From assembly GCA_049177215.1 (NCBI GenBank), contig CP185379.1, positions 1,240,001-1,304,000 on the forward strand: a stretch of 64,000 bases of DNA, in the 5' to 3' direction. Both the position numbers and the translations under genes were made by a program. This document shows positions 16,701 through 25,205 of the stretch, in pieces (position 1 is the first letter of the stretch; each line of letters begins with the position of its first letter). Under the pieces are notes generated by a model. It was not told the DNA's origin. It did not search any database and saw nothing but the letters and a program-made list of their open reading frames with translations. This stretch comes from Pollutiaquabacter aromativorans (GTDB taxonomy: Bacteria; Bacteroidota; Bacteroidia; AKYH767-A; 2013-40CM-41-45).

Positions 16701-17745
16701 CAACGGACACGATCAATTGCGTTACAAATGTTCCCACCGTGTTGAAGGTGTGGGTCGGATTGGCCAGTGTTGATGTGTTGTTGGAACCGGAAGCAGGGTC
16801 GCCGAAGTTCCAGTTCAATGAACCGCTGGAACCGGTATTGGTGAACTGAACCGTTTCACCGAGACATATCGAAGTGTCCGAGGCGCTGAAGTCAGCCACC
16901 GGCTGCAGGATGCTGACCTGCATCGTGTAGGAACTGTCGCAGCCGTTCACCCCTGCCGTCAGCGTAACGGTGTAGGTGCCCGCGGTATTATACGTGTGAG
17001 ATGGGTTCGTCAGTGAAGACGTATTATTGGCACCACTCGCTGGATCACCGAAATCCCATTGGAAGCTGGTGGTATTCGTGGAAGTGTTGGTGAATTGTGC
17101 AGTGGCGGGAGCGCTGCAGGAATTAACACTGGCAATGAAGAAACCCGGAACTGGAACCGGGACAATCCAAACAGTATCCTGATTGTAGGTGCTATTGCAA
17201 CCGTTCACGTCGTTGATCAGCAAGACCGGCACATAGAAACGAATGGAAGAGCCGCCATTCGAAAACGCGTGCGAGGTGGAAGAAACGCCGGTGACAGAAG
17301 GAGTACCATCGTTGAATGTCCAGCTATATTGATTGATGGCGCCATCGCCGGGAGTGGACGTACTGGTAAACGTGATGGGGATGTTCTCGCAAACCGTGTC
17401 CTGACTGATCGAGAAGGAAGCGGATGGATTCCGGAAGACCGTAATGTAATTCGTTTTCGTTTCCGAATCCGTTGAAGAGCCGTTGGAAACCGTGAGTGTT
17501 ACCGTATAGACACCCGGGTTAGCGTAGGAATAGGAGGGGTTCTGAAGATTCGAATTGCCAATGCCATCACCGAAATCCCAGGTGAAGGAAGTAGGGCTTC
17601 CGGTAGATGTGCTGCTGAAGTTGACGATCAGCGGCGAGCAACCGGATGTGACGTTGGAAGTAAAGTTCGCTGTAACCTGTGCGATCGCACTTTGGGTCAG
17701 AAGACTTAAAATGCAGATAATCAGTAACTTGAAATTCCTTTGCAT
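13774..17745 (-). CDS. Giant PKD-repeat surface protein with T9SS type B sorting domain
   Basis: 1323 residues. A signal peptide (FKLLIICILSLLTQSAIAQ) is followed by about 13 PKD domains, recognisable by core phrases such as FTWDFGDG, FQWDFGDP, YQWNWGDG and YSWDFGDG and each ending near YTVTLTVSNG or similar. The last ~85 residues (NVFTPDDDGKNDTYYV, then FRIYNRWGRIIYESS, then WDGKTTGG) form a gliding-motility-associated / type B T9SS sorting domain (CHU_C). The protein should therefore cross the outer membrane through T9SS and be surface-attached or released, as an adhesin or structural spacer. No enzyme domain is visible. A -7 box TACATTTG lies upstream on the minus strand. Confidence 0.9.
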   Translation of the reverse strand: MQRNFKLLIICILSLLTQSAIAQVTANFTSNVTSGCSPLIVNFSSTSTGSPTSFTWDFGDGIGNSNLQNPSYSYANPGVYTVTLTVSNGSSTDSETKTNYITVFRNPSASFSISQDTVCENIPITFTSTSTPGDGAINQYSWTFNDGTPSVTGVSSTSHAFSNGGSSIRFYVPVLLINDVNGCNSTYNQDTVWIVPVPVPGFFIASVNSCSAPATAQFTNTSTNTTSFQWDFGDPASGANNTSSLTNPSHTYNTAGTYTVTLTAGVNGCDSSYTMQVSILQPVADFSASDTSICLGETVQFTNTGSSGSLNWNFGDPASGSNNTSTLANPTHTFNTVGTFVTQLIVSVGNCRDTITRNIQVNPPPVAAFTSPDRQGCSVPFPVTFNATTPGISGWSWTFGDPGSGSNTATTQNPSHTYNAFGQYSVTLIVTDANGCKDTLTQVNYVQVIAPTVNFSQTDSGCVGETFNFNAVVTSPADPTIASYQWNWGDGNTSTVTTAGTSHTYNAAGIYDVTLTITTSTGCTATLTRTQFIRVGTRPTAGITSPIDTICFKETVSFLDASLPPVTGWLWNFGDGGSSTTQNPSHQFNMDTSGVSDPFDITLIAFYNGCPDTFVLQDQIVVLGPIPAFTITYNCANPYSVAFTNTSGGATSYSWDFADGSGLSTQTSPTHVFPDNTNYPVTLEATNADNGCVVETTLVAQIREPIANAVVNTQQACYPGTIYFTGSGSQDANQYQWTFGEGIAGVRDTTRFADTLHLYNSVGNYTATLSITDIHGCIDTAQVPIAIVGPDAHFTASPLTDCAPMTVTFRDSSQTFGGAIAQWSWNFGNGNTHVTTNSTDTSSYTTPGNYNVTLTVTDVNGCTDVITLTNYIRPTRPTPILAFNPIDTNACINETIGMSVNPGPYVANPLTYSWNFGDGNTLPSGSSNELHSYTANGDYPVTVVVTDANGCTDSTIRTIKVYTTPASVSITTTDTCVVENGIKKAQVYATIVSDSNAYVSSWSWNLGVTAFPNSSLSTVQYAYSVPPGSYDVSLTVLNQFGCRDTVILPGAIVVPGPTGSFTFAPDSGCSPLSVTFNGTSTGAAFYSWDFGDGTVLSEVELDTVSHTYTGNGSYVPQFYLGFQLPVSQSFCYVPVPIFDTVKVTSLIGVDILEDTIVVTDGEQDTLHVFVTDPNNNPPYTYNWTPASQVTQDLLDDETFYATTTGNTQYYYVSVPFGVSGCSAIDSVLVVYRVCEGELKIPNVFTPDDDGKNDTYYVKDLCNYDGFEFRIYNRWGRIIYESSDPDFQWDGKTTGGELANEGVYYYVMKTKTKELKGWIQLIRE
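14440..17720 (-). repeat. Tandem array of about 13 PKD-domain coding repeats
   Basis: Inside the PKD protein gene, units of roughly 240-270 bases encode successive PKD domains. Each has a W-x-F-G-D/N-G/P-type core. Divergent units include WSWNLGVTAF and YSWTFNDGTP. DNA identity between units is low except around the core and the T-Y-T-V-T-L strand, so this is an old array, not a recent expansion. Confidence 0.8.
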
Positions 17746-17925
17746 TGTGTCTGCGGAGAATGGTTGTTTCCAAATGTAGGTTATTTTCTAAAATGATCTA
17801 AGCTGTTGCAATTCAGTCAGAAGCAGCAATTTTAAAATCGGTTTTTTGTTTGAAAGTATGTTACAAAATGCAACGTTTGGCCGGCTTGCCTGGCCTGATA
17901 AAATCTTAATTCTGCAATTCGTACC
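17746..17925. promoter_or_regulatory. Divergent intergenic region with a -7 box for the PKD gene
   Basis: This A/T-rich stretch separates the PKD gene (-) from the permease (+). CAAATGTA at 17771-17778 reads TACATTTG on the minus strand, a perfect TAnnTTTG, 25 bases before the PKD start codon. No clear -33 TTG accompanies it, and I found no convincing box for the permease. Confidence 0.45.
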
Positions 17926-19002
17926 ATGCTGAATTTCCTCTTCCGGCGTTTATGGAACGGCTTGCTTGTCGTAGCCGGTGTAGCTGTATTCGTCTTTCTG
18001 CTATTTTCCGTCCTCCCCGCTGACCCGGCAAGGATGATGTTGGGTCAGCAGGCGGATTCAGCCTCGCTTGCGATCATCAACCGCGACCTCGGACGTGATC
18101 TTTCCGTTTCCCGGCAATTCGTTGTCTTCATTAATGACCTCTCGCCACTCTCCTTGCATTCGACCGATACGGTCAGCCGTTATTATGCTCATAAGGAGAA
18201 GTACGGTTCGGTCGTTCACCTGCTTCGGCTCGGGAAGACCGAACTTGTTGCGAAGTTGCCTTATCTGCGTAAGTCCTATCAGAACAAACGTCCCGTTTCG
18301 GAAATCCTACTGGAGAAATTACCTGAGACCGGGATACTGGCGCTTGCATCCATTTTACTCGCGACCTTTTTAGGAATTATACTCGGACTGGTAGCAGCCT
18401 TGAACAAGGATCGTTGGCCGGATCGGTTGGCGCTCGCTTTTTCTGTCGCGGGTGTTTCGTTGCCGAGCTTCTTTGCCGCTATCCTAATTGCCTGGTGGTT
18501 GGGTTATGCCTGGAGCGACTGGACCGGATTGGAGATGACCGGGAGTTTACGCGAGATCGACCCGTTCCATGGTGAATACATCGCCTGGAAGAACCTGCTG
18601 TTGCCCACCCTGGTGCTTGGTCTACGTCCGATGGCGATCATCACTCAACTTACGCGTAGTTCCCTGCTGGAGGTCTTGTCGCTCGACTATATTCGTACGG
18701 CCCGCGCGAAGGGTGTATCCTCCCGCCGTGTTCTGTTGCGACATGCGCTTCGTAACGCGCTCAACCCGATCGTAACCGCCGTGAGCGGCTGGCTGGGCTC
18801 CTTGCTGGCAGGCGCCGTTTTTGTGGAATATATCTTCGGTTGGAACGGTATCGGTAAGCTTACGGTACATGCTTTGGAGCAGTATGACCTGCCACTCGTG
18901 ATGGGCGTAGTGCTTTTCATCTCCGTCATCTTTGTCATATTGAACCTGATCGCCGACCTGATCAACGCCTGGTTGGACCCGCGCATCCGCGTCGGCGGAT
19001 AA
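17926..19002 (+). CDS. Orphan ABC transporter permease, OppB/DppB type
   Basis: A 358-residue inner-membrane permease of the peptide/nickel importer family. The N-terminus (RRLWNGLLVVAGVAVFVFLLFSV, then PADPAR) is typical of OppB. The cytoplasmic coupling (EAA-like) loop is DYIRTARAKGVSSRRVLLRH followed by ALRNALNP, and the C-terminal signature includes VEYIFGWNGIGKL. About 100 residues separate the first and second membrane segments, longer than I expect for OppB. No binding protein, second permease or ATPase gene is adjacent, so partners must lie elsewhere. tpiA follows after 41 bases. Confidence 0.87.
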   Translation: MLNFLFRRLWNGLLVVAGVAVFVFLLFSVLPADPARMMLGQQADSASLAIINRDLGRDLSVSRQFVVFINDLSPLSLHSTDTVSRYYAHKEKYGSVVHLLRLGKTELVAKLPYLRKSYQNKRPVSEILLEKLPETGILALASILLATFLGIILGLVAALNKDRWPDRLALAFSVAGVSLPSFFAAILIAWWLGYAWSDWTGLEMTGSLREIDPFHGEYIAWKNLLLPTLVLGLRPMAIITQLTRSSLLEVLSLDYIRTARAKGVSSRRVLLRHALRNALNPIVTAVSGWLGSLLAGAVFVEYIFGWNGIGKLTVHALEQYDLPLVMGVVLFISVIFVILNLIADLINAWLDPRIRVGG

Positions 19003-19043
19003 TGTCCTATTTTTATCCTCGAATATCTACCTCCTGAAGAATC

Positions 19044-19811
19044 ATGAGAACTCCACTCGTCGCAGGCAACTGGAAAATGAACCTGCAATATGCCGAAGCG
19101 ATGACCCTGGTCGATGCGATCGTTGATGGCTTGCCGGAAAACAACGGCGCGGAAATCGTGCTGGCACCGCCGACTATCTACCTGCACGATGTGCTGGACC
19201 GCATTCAGCGAAAGCCCGGTATCGCACTGTCGGCTCAGGATGTCTCCGCCTACGAACGTGGCGCTTTTACCGGTGAAGTAGCGGCTTCCATGCTGGCTTC
19301 GGTGGGTGTCGAGTATGTGATCGTTGGACATAGCGAACGACGGGAATATCATCACGAGGATCACCCTTTGCTGGCGGCAAAGGTCGATCGCGTGCTGGAG
19401 CAATCGCTGTTGCCCATTTTCTGTTGTGGAGAAAAACTGGATGACCGTACTGCAGGCCGACATTTTGAATTGATCGAACAGCAATTGCACGAGAGCCTCT
19501 TTCATCTTTCTCCTGAGAAAGTGACAGAATGTGTGATCGCTTATGAACCGGTTTGGGCGATCGGTACCGGGGTGGTCGCCACGACAGGCCAGGCGCAGGA
19601 GATGCACCGCTTCATTCGACAATTGCTTTTTGCCCGGTATGGCGAACCGATTGCATCCGAAATGCGGATCCTCTACGGCGGGAGCGTAAATGCTACCAAT
19701 GCAAGCGATCTGTTTACTTGCCCGGATGTGGACGGCGGACTGGTAGGCGGCGCGTCCCTGAAAGCTGTCGATTTCCTTTCCATCATCGCAGCCGCTGGCA
19801 CGAACCGCTGA
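19044..19811 (+). CDS. tpiA: Triosephosphate isomerase
   Basis: 255 residues, the usual length. It interconverts dihydroxyacetone phosphate and glyceraldehyde-3-phosphate in glycolysis. Substrate and catalytic residues are all visible: N9 and K11 in GNWKMN, the electrophilic histidine in VIVGHSERR, the catalytic glutamate in AYEPVWAIGTG, and the phosphate-binding loops YGGSVNA and GGLVGGASL. prmA follows after 4 bases, so tpiA, prmA and the large exported protein gene form one transcription unit. Confidence 0.97.
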   Translation: MRTPLVAGNWKMNLQYAEAMTLVDAIVDGLPENNGAEIVLAPPTIYLHDVLDRIQRKPGIALSAQDVSAYERGAFTGEVAASMLASVGVEYVIVGHSERREYHHEDHPLLAAKVDRVLEQSLLPIFCCGEKLDDRTAGRHFELIEQQLHESLFHLSPEKVTECVIAYEPVWAIGTGVVATTGQAQEMHRFIRQLLFARYGEPIASEMRILYGGSVNATNASDLFTCPDVDGGLVGGASLKAVDFLSIIAAAGTNR

Positions 19812-19815
19812 TCGC

Positions 19816-20643
19816 ATGAGCTGGATCAAAGTTTCCATGCAGGCTGCGGGTATCGACCCGGAAGTGGTACTGGCCTGGGCCGCCGAGCTGGATTTCGATG
19901 CTTTCGAGCAGGAGGGAAGCATCCTCAACGCTTACGTTCCGGCTGACCGATTCGATGAAGCCGCATTCGGTCGCCTGGCAAGTGAATTTCCATTCGGCGA
20001 AAATTTGCGCTGGACCGCTTCGTTATTGGAAGACAAGAACTGGAATGAAACCTGGGAAAAGCAGTATGAACCGGTACGAATCGACCAGCGCGTGACCATC
20101 CGCGCCCCCTTTCATCCAGCCGCACCGGAAGGCGATATTGCTTTGGAGATCGAGCCGAAGATGTCATTCGGAACCGGTCATCATCCAACCACCACCCTGA
20201 TGATTCGCATGATGCTGCGCGAATCGTTCATTGGGAAAACGGTCCTGGACCTCGGCTGTGGAAGCGGAGTGTTGGGCATCCTGGCAGCCCGACTGGGTGC
20301 CGTCGAGGTGACGGGAATCGATATTGATGTTTGGGCCGTGGAGAATACCCGGGAAAACTGCGAGCGCAACGGGATCACTTGCATGCGAGTGGAGCAAGGA
20401 GATGCACGCGCGATCGGTGAAAGGCAATTCGACTTCGTCCTCGCCAACATCAACCGGAATATACTGGTCAAGGAAATGCCGGTCATGGCAAATGCCATGC
20501 ATCCGAATGCTCTCCTGATGATGAGCGGATTCCTGAACCAGGATCTTCCGGTCATCCGGGAAGCAGCTGCCGCTTCCGGACTTCACTTCATCTACACTGA
20601 AACCGATAACGAATGGGCTGCCATAACCTTCAAAAAACCATGA
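19816..20643 (+). CDS. prmA: Ribosomal protein L11 methyltransferase
   Basis: 275 residues. PrmA methylates ribosomal protein L11 using S-adenosylmethionine. The SAM-binding motif is VLDLGCGSGVLGILAARLGA, preceded by the family motif MSFGTGHHPTT and followed by DFVLANINRNIL. Length is slightly short of E. coli PrmA (about 293), as is common in Bacteroidota. Its stop overlaps the next start (ATGA at 20640-20643), so translation of the large downstream protein is probably coupled to prmA. Confidence 0.94.
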   Translation: MSWIKVSMQAAGIDPEVVLAWAAELDFDAFEQEGSILNAYVPADRFDEAAFGRLASEFPFGENLRWTASLLEDKNWNETWEKQYEPVRIDQRVTIRAPFHPAAPEGDIALEIEPKMSFGTGHHPTTTLMIRMMLRESFIGKTVLDLGCGSGVLGILAARLGAVEVTGIDIDVWAVENTRENCERNGITCMRVEQGDARAIGERQFDFVLANINRNILVKEMPVMANAMHPNALLMMSGFLNQDLPVIREAAAASGLHFIYTETDNEWAAITFKKP

Positions 20644-23600
20644 GGATTTTTCGATACTCGCTTTTAGCGCTGCTGTTCCTGCTGGTTTCGCCGGCTGTAT
20701 TCGGACAAGGGTTGCGCAACTTCACCGATGATCCTGTGAAGTTTGCGGATGAGTTGCAAAAGTTCCTGGCTGAAACCGACAAGAAGGAAGCGGAGAAAGT
20801 GATGGAAGCTTTTCTCCCATACTGGACCGGTGGTAAGTTCTCCCCGCAGCAACAAACCGCCATCTACAAGACCTGTAACGCGATGCTTCGGAAACGGATG
20901 AAAGCCATTCCGGATTTCAGGAATTACGTGATGACCCTCACCAGTTTTGCCGCAAGCAATCAGTCAGCGGAAAGTTTCGCGGCCTGGCAATCCAGCATCG
21001 ATAAGCTGTTGTTGATGCCCACACGTTTTTTTCCACAGTACATCAATACCTGTAACCTGCTTTTCCGGGATAACACCTTGTATGAGTCCGCTTCCACCCG
21101 TTGGCATACTCAGCATAACAATTACCGCTTTGAATTCGACTCCATACCACGTATCCTGATCCCGGCCACCAATCTGGTCTGTAACTCCAAAGGTGATTCG
21201 TTGATGATTCGGGAAACCAGTGGCGCTTATTATCCGACCAAGCAGGAGTTTTTCGGAAACGGTGGAAAGGTTGACTGGACGCGGGCCGGCTGGGATGCAG
21301 GTGTTGTGCGTGCCGAGCTGGCACGGTTCCGGATCGATGTAACGGGGAGCGACTTCGAAGCCGACAGCGTGACGTTCTACAATTCGACCTACTTTCAGGC
21401 GCCACTGACCGGTAAGTACACGGATAAACTCCTGGCCAACATGGGACCGGAGAATGCCTCTTATCCGCGTTTTGTTTCCTATACGACCAGTCTTGAGATC
21501 AAGAATATCGTACCCGATGTGAATTACCGGGGCGGTTTCTCCATGATCGGCAACCGCATGGTAGGTTCAGGTTCCGTTGAAGAACAAGCCAAGCTGATCT
21601 TTTCCCGAGAAAAGAAACCCTTCCTCATCGCCGGTTCCGACGGCTTCGTCGTTCGTAAGGATCGGATCACCGCCGACCAGGCCTCCGTGCTGTTCAACCT
21701 CGACGGCGACAGCATCTATCACCCCAGCATCACCTTCAAGTACATGGTAGCCGACCGCGAAGTGACGCTCATCCGGGCGGAAGAAGGCAAGTCACAGGCA
21801 CCGTATTATGATTCGTTCCATCAGATCGACATGTACTACGACGGACTGTACTGGAAGATCGACGATCCGCTGATCGATCTGAAAATGATCAGCGGTGCGG
21901 GGGAAAGCAAAGCCACATTCGAATCCTCGAATTACTTTCGGAAGAACCGTTTTCTCAAACTCCAGGGGCTGAGCGATGTGCACCCCTTGTTTACCATCAA
22001 GCAATTCGCGCAGTCGCAGGGTAATAACATTGTCTATACCGAAGACCTCGCCAAGTACATGCGCCTTGCTCCCAGCGAGGTGCGGACCATGTTGATCAAT
22101 TTCTCCAATGGTGGTTTCGTCAGCTACGACAGCAAAGAAGATCGCGCCATCATCAAAGACCGGCTCTATTATTACCTGCAGGCGAATGTAGGAAAGACGG
22201 ACTACGATGTACTCCAGTTCGAATCGGTCATCAAGGCGCGCCCGAATGCCAGCATCAACCTCCTGAATTATGAAATGACGCTGCGGGGGTTGGCACCGAT
22301 CGTATTGAGTGATTCACAGAACGTGGTCATTTTCCCGAAAGAACAGGAAGTGAAGCTCAAGAAGAACCGGGATTTCACCTTTGCCGGCAGGGTGAAGGCG
22401 GGCCGCTTCGATTTTTTTGGAAAGCAGTTTTCGTTCGATTACCACAATTTCAAGATCAATCTCGACAACGTTGATTCGCTTCGGTTGCGCGTGGAAAGCG
22501 ATGATCCTTCGGAAGTGGATGAATTCGGCAATCGCAAGCTGGTAGCCGTCAGGAGCGTGGTCGAGAACATCACCGGTGACCTGCTGATCGACCAGTTCGG
22601 GAATAAGTCCGGATTAAAGGACTTTCCGCAGTACCCGATTTTCAACTCCAAGAAGGACTCCTACGTCTATTATGATCGTCCGTTTATCCAGGAAGGCGTT
22701 TACACCCGGGATGATTTCTATTTTCACCTGGACCCGTTCACGATCGATTCGCTTGACAACTTCAGTCGTGCAGGCCTCGGGTTCGCGGGTGAGTTTGTCA
22801 GCGCCGGAATCTTCCCGGACTTCCGGGATTCGTTGAAACTCCAGCCCGATCTTTCGCTGGGTCTGGTCCGGCAAACGGGCGATGCCGGATGGCAGGCATA
22901 TGGGGGTAAGGGTAAAGTCACCGCCAAGCTCTCCCTCAGCAATGCCGGCCTGCACGGTGACGGTACCCTTGATTACCTGACCTCTGTTTCGAAAACCGAC
23001 GACTTCCTCTTCCTGCCGGATTCGATGAACTCCAACGTGAAGAGCTTCACCAACCGGAATGAAACGCTGGGAGGAGTCCAGTACCCCTCTGTGATCGGCG
23101 ATGAAGTGTATGTGCACTGGGAGCCGAAGAAGGACGTCATGTATGTCAACCGTCGGCAGGAGGACCTGAAGATGTACGAACAGCAGGCTACGCTGAACGG
23201 CAACCTGCAACTGCGACCTGCCGGTATGACCGGGAACGGGCTGATGGCATTCACCGGAAGCGAACTCGAGTCCAAACTGTTTCGCTATAAATCAGAGCAG
23301 TTTGACGCTGACACCTCCGATTTTCGACTCACATCCGACAATGCCTCCGCGCTTGCCTTCGATACCAAGAACGTAAACGCGCACATCGACTTTGTCAAGC
23401 GGATGGGTGAGTTCAAATCGAATGGTGCCGGTTCGTATGTCAATTTCCCGTTGAACCAGTACATCTGTTTCATCGACCAGTTCAAGTGGTTCATGGACCA
23501 AAAGGAGATCGAATTGAGTTCATCTTCCACGGCAGCCGTGCAGGATACGGCTACCGGAATTTCGCTCACCGGGTCCGACTTCATCTCGGTAGAGCCCCGT

Positions 23601-25109
23601 CAGGATTCCCTGCGCTGGAAAGCCCCGTTCGCGCGCTACTCCCTGAAGGACTTCCTGATCAAAGCCGAAAAGGTCGCCTTCATCCAAACCGCCGACGCTT
23701 CGGTCATTCCGGATAGCGGAAAGGTCGTAGTGGAACGCTACGCCAAAATGCGCACGCTCACCGATGCACGGGTGCTGGCCAATAACACGACCAAATACCA
23801 TACGATCTACAACGCCAACATCGACATTCAGGGACGCAAACGCTTCAGCGGTACCGGTGACTACGACTACATCGACGAGAATAAAGTGAAACACCATTTT
23901 CATTTTGACGAGATCGGCGTGGACACCACTTTCCAAACCGTAGCCCGGGGACAACTGGCCGATACCGCCGGATTCCCGCTCAGTCCGCAGTTCCTGTTTA
24001 AAGGAGATGTGCGCTTGACAGCTTCAAAGGAGTATCTCAATTTCTCGGGCTTTACCAAACCCAACATCCAGTGTGAGAAAATCGGGCGTAACTGGATCCG
24101 ATTCAGTGGTGATATCAACCCGGCCAACGTTAGCATTCCGATCGCTTCACCTGTGACCGACGATGGAGCGAAGCTTTCCGCGGCTGTGGCTCAGACGTCC
24201 GACAGCACCGGCATTTACGCCGCCTTCCTCATGCCCAAGCAGCGGTCCAGTGACCTGGAGATCATAAGTGCTTCCGGTGTGCTGTATTTCGATAAAGCGA
24301 GCAAGCAGTTCCGGATAACGACTGCAGAACGACTTGAAAAACCGGCCGCAGCCGGTAACTACCTGAGCCTGGATGATGCTCGTTGCTTTGTTTATGGCGA
24401 AGGAAGGTTGAATTTCGGATCCGATTTCGGCCAGCTCAACCTGACCACGGTTGGTAATGTGATCAATAATCTCGTCAACGACAGTACGCAGTTCGAGATC
24501 ATGGCCGCCATCGATTTCCCATTCTCCGATGACGCTTTAAAAGTCATGTCCGATCAGCTTTCCACGAATCCAAACCTTCAGGCAACCCAGGACCTCGGCC
24601 GACCGGCCTTTGAACGTGGGATGACCGAACTGGTCGGAAAAGAAAAGGCTGACAAGTATATCGGCGAGCTGAACCTCTACGGGAACTTCAAGAAGATCCC
24701 GGAAGACCTTCGCCACACCTTACTGATCACCGATCTGAAGATGGCCTGGAACAACGAAACCAGGACCTATCGCTCCATTGGTCCGATCGGGATCGGCAGC
24801 CTCGACAAGGTTTCCGTTAATCGAAGAATGAATGGTTGGGTCGAGATCGTGCATAAAAAGAGTGGTGACCAACTGAATATCTACCTCGAACCCGAGAACG
24901 GCGCGTGGTTCTTTTTCAGTTACTCGCGCGGATTACTGCAGACCATCGCGTCCTATAGTGCTTTCAACGACGAGATCAACAAGCTGAAGCCGGAGAAGCG
25001 CGTAAGCAAGGTGAAGGACAAGCCTGATTTTGAATACATGCTCTCCACCGATCGGGCGGTCCGGAACTTCCTGAAGCGGATGAATCCACCGCCACCGGAA
25101 GGTGAATAA
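20640..25109 (+). CDS. Very large exported protein of unknown function
   Basis: 1489 residues, not assigned to a family I can name. It starts at ATG 20640 with a clear signal peptide (MRIFRYSLLALLFLLVSP, then AVFGQG). The body is beta-strand rich without obvious tandem repeats. Recurring features are aromatic-aspartate strand patterns such as KAGRFDFFGKQFSFDYHNFK, many short hydrophobic strands, and few cysteines. No transmembrane barrel signature, T9SS sorting domain or catalytic motif is evident, so a periplasmic or outer-membrane-associated scaffold is my best guess. It overlaps prmA by 4 bases and ends before a strong terminator at 25131-25170. Confidence 0.8.
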   Translation: MRIFRYSLLALLFLLVSPAVFGQGLRNFTDDPVKFADELQKFLAETDKKEAEKVMEAFLPYWTGGKFSPQQQTAIYKTCNAMLRKRMKAIPDFRNYVMTLTSFAASNQSAESFAAWQSSIDKLLLMPTRFFPQYINTCNLLFRDNTLYESASTRWHTQHNNYRFEFDSIPRILIPATNLVCNSKGDSLMIRETSGAYYPTKQEFFGNGGKVDWTRAGWDAGVVRAELARFRIDVTGSDFEADSVTFYNSTYFQAPLTGKYTDKLLANMGPENASYPRFVSYTTSLEIKNIVPDVNYRGGFSMIGNRMVGSGSVEEQAKLIFSREKKPFLIAGSDGFVVRKDRITADQASVLFNLDGDSIYHPSITFKYMVADREVTLIRAEEGKSQAPYYDSFHQIDMYYDGLYWKIDDPLIDLKMISGAGESKATFESSNYFRKNRFLKLQGLSDVHPLFTIKQFAQSQGNNIVYTEDLAKYMRLAPSEVRTMLINFSNGGFVSYDSKEDRAIIKDRLYYYLQANVGKTDYDVLQFESVIKARPNASINLLNYEMTLRGLAPIVLSDSQNVVIFPKEQEVKLKKNRDFTFAGRVKAGRFDFFGKQFSFDYHNFKINLDNVDSLRLRVESDDPSEVDEFGNRKLVAVRSVVENITGDLLIDQFGNKSGLKDFPQYPIFNSKKDSYVYYDRPFIQEGVYTRDDFYFHLDPFTIDSLDNFSRAGLGFAGEFVSAGIFPDFRDSLKLQPDLSLGLVRQTGDAGWQAYGGKGKVTAKLSLSNAGLHGDGTLDYLTSVSKTDDFLFLPDSMNSNVKSFTNRNETLGGVQYPSVIGDEVYVHWEPKKDVMYVNRRQEDLKMYEQQATLNGNLQLRPAGMTGNGLMAFTGSELESKLFRYKSEQFDADTSDFRLTSDNASALAFDTKNVNAHIDFVKRMGEFKSNGAGSYVNFPLNQYICFIDQFKWFMDQKEIELSSSSTAAVQDTATGISLTGSDFISVEPRQDSLRWKAPFARYSLKDFLIKAEKVAFIQTADASVIPDSGKVVVERYAKMRTLTDARVLANNTTKYHTIYNANIDIQGRKRFSGTGDYDYIDENKVKHHFHFDEIGVDTTFQTVARGQLADTAGFPLSPQFLFKGDVRLTASKEYLNFSGFTKPNIQCEKIGRNWIRFSGDINPANVSIPIASPVTDDGAKLSAAVAQTSDSTGIYAAFLMPKQRSSDLEIISASGVLYFDKASKQFRITTAERLEKPAAAGNYLSLDDARCFVYGEGRLNFGSDFGQLNLTTVGNVINNLVNDSTQFEIMAAIDFPFSDDALKVMSDQLSTNPNLQATQDLGRPAFERGMTELVGKEKADKYIGELNLYGNFKKIPEDLRHTLLITDLKMAWNNETRTYRSIGPIGIGSLDKVSVNRRMNGWVEIVHKKSGDQLNIYLEPENGAWFFFSYSRGLLQTIASYSAFNDEINKLKPEKRVSKVKDKPDFEYMLSTDRAVRNFLKRMNPPPPEGE

Positions 25110-25130
25110 TCGACATCAACCCGCTTAAAA

Positions 25131-25170
25131 CCCCGAATTCCGCGATTGACGCGAATTCGGGGCCTTTTTT
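25131..25170 (+). terminator. Rho-independent terminator after the tpiA-prmA-large protein operon
   Basis: The arms CCCCGAATTCcGCG and CGCGAATTCGGGG form a long stem with one bulged base, followed by CCTTTTTT. It lies 21 bases after the stop of the large protein gene. Confidence 0.88.
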
Positions 25171-25205
25171 AACTTGCGGGGCTTTAGCGCCCTGAACAAT
25201 ACGCT

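Noticed and set aside
13774..17745. Tandem repeats as a possible CRISPR or satellite array
   Set aside because: The repeats are long, in frame and diverged, and encode PKD domains.
18687..19928. A 413-codon minus-strand frame over the permease and tpiA
   Set aside because: It is antisense to two well-recognised genes (OppB-like permease and TpiA) and shows no family features of its own.
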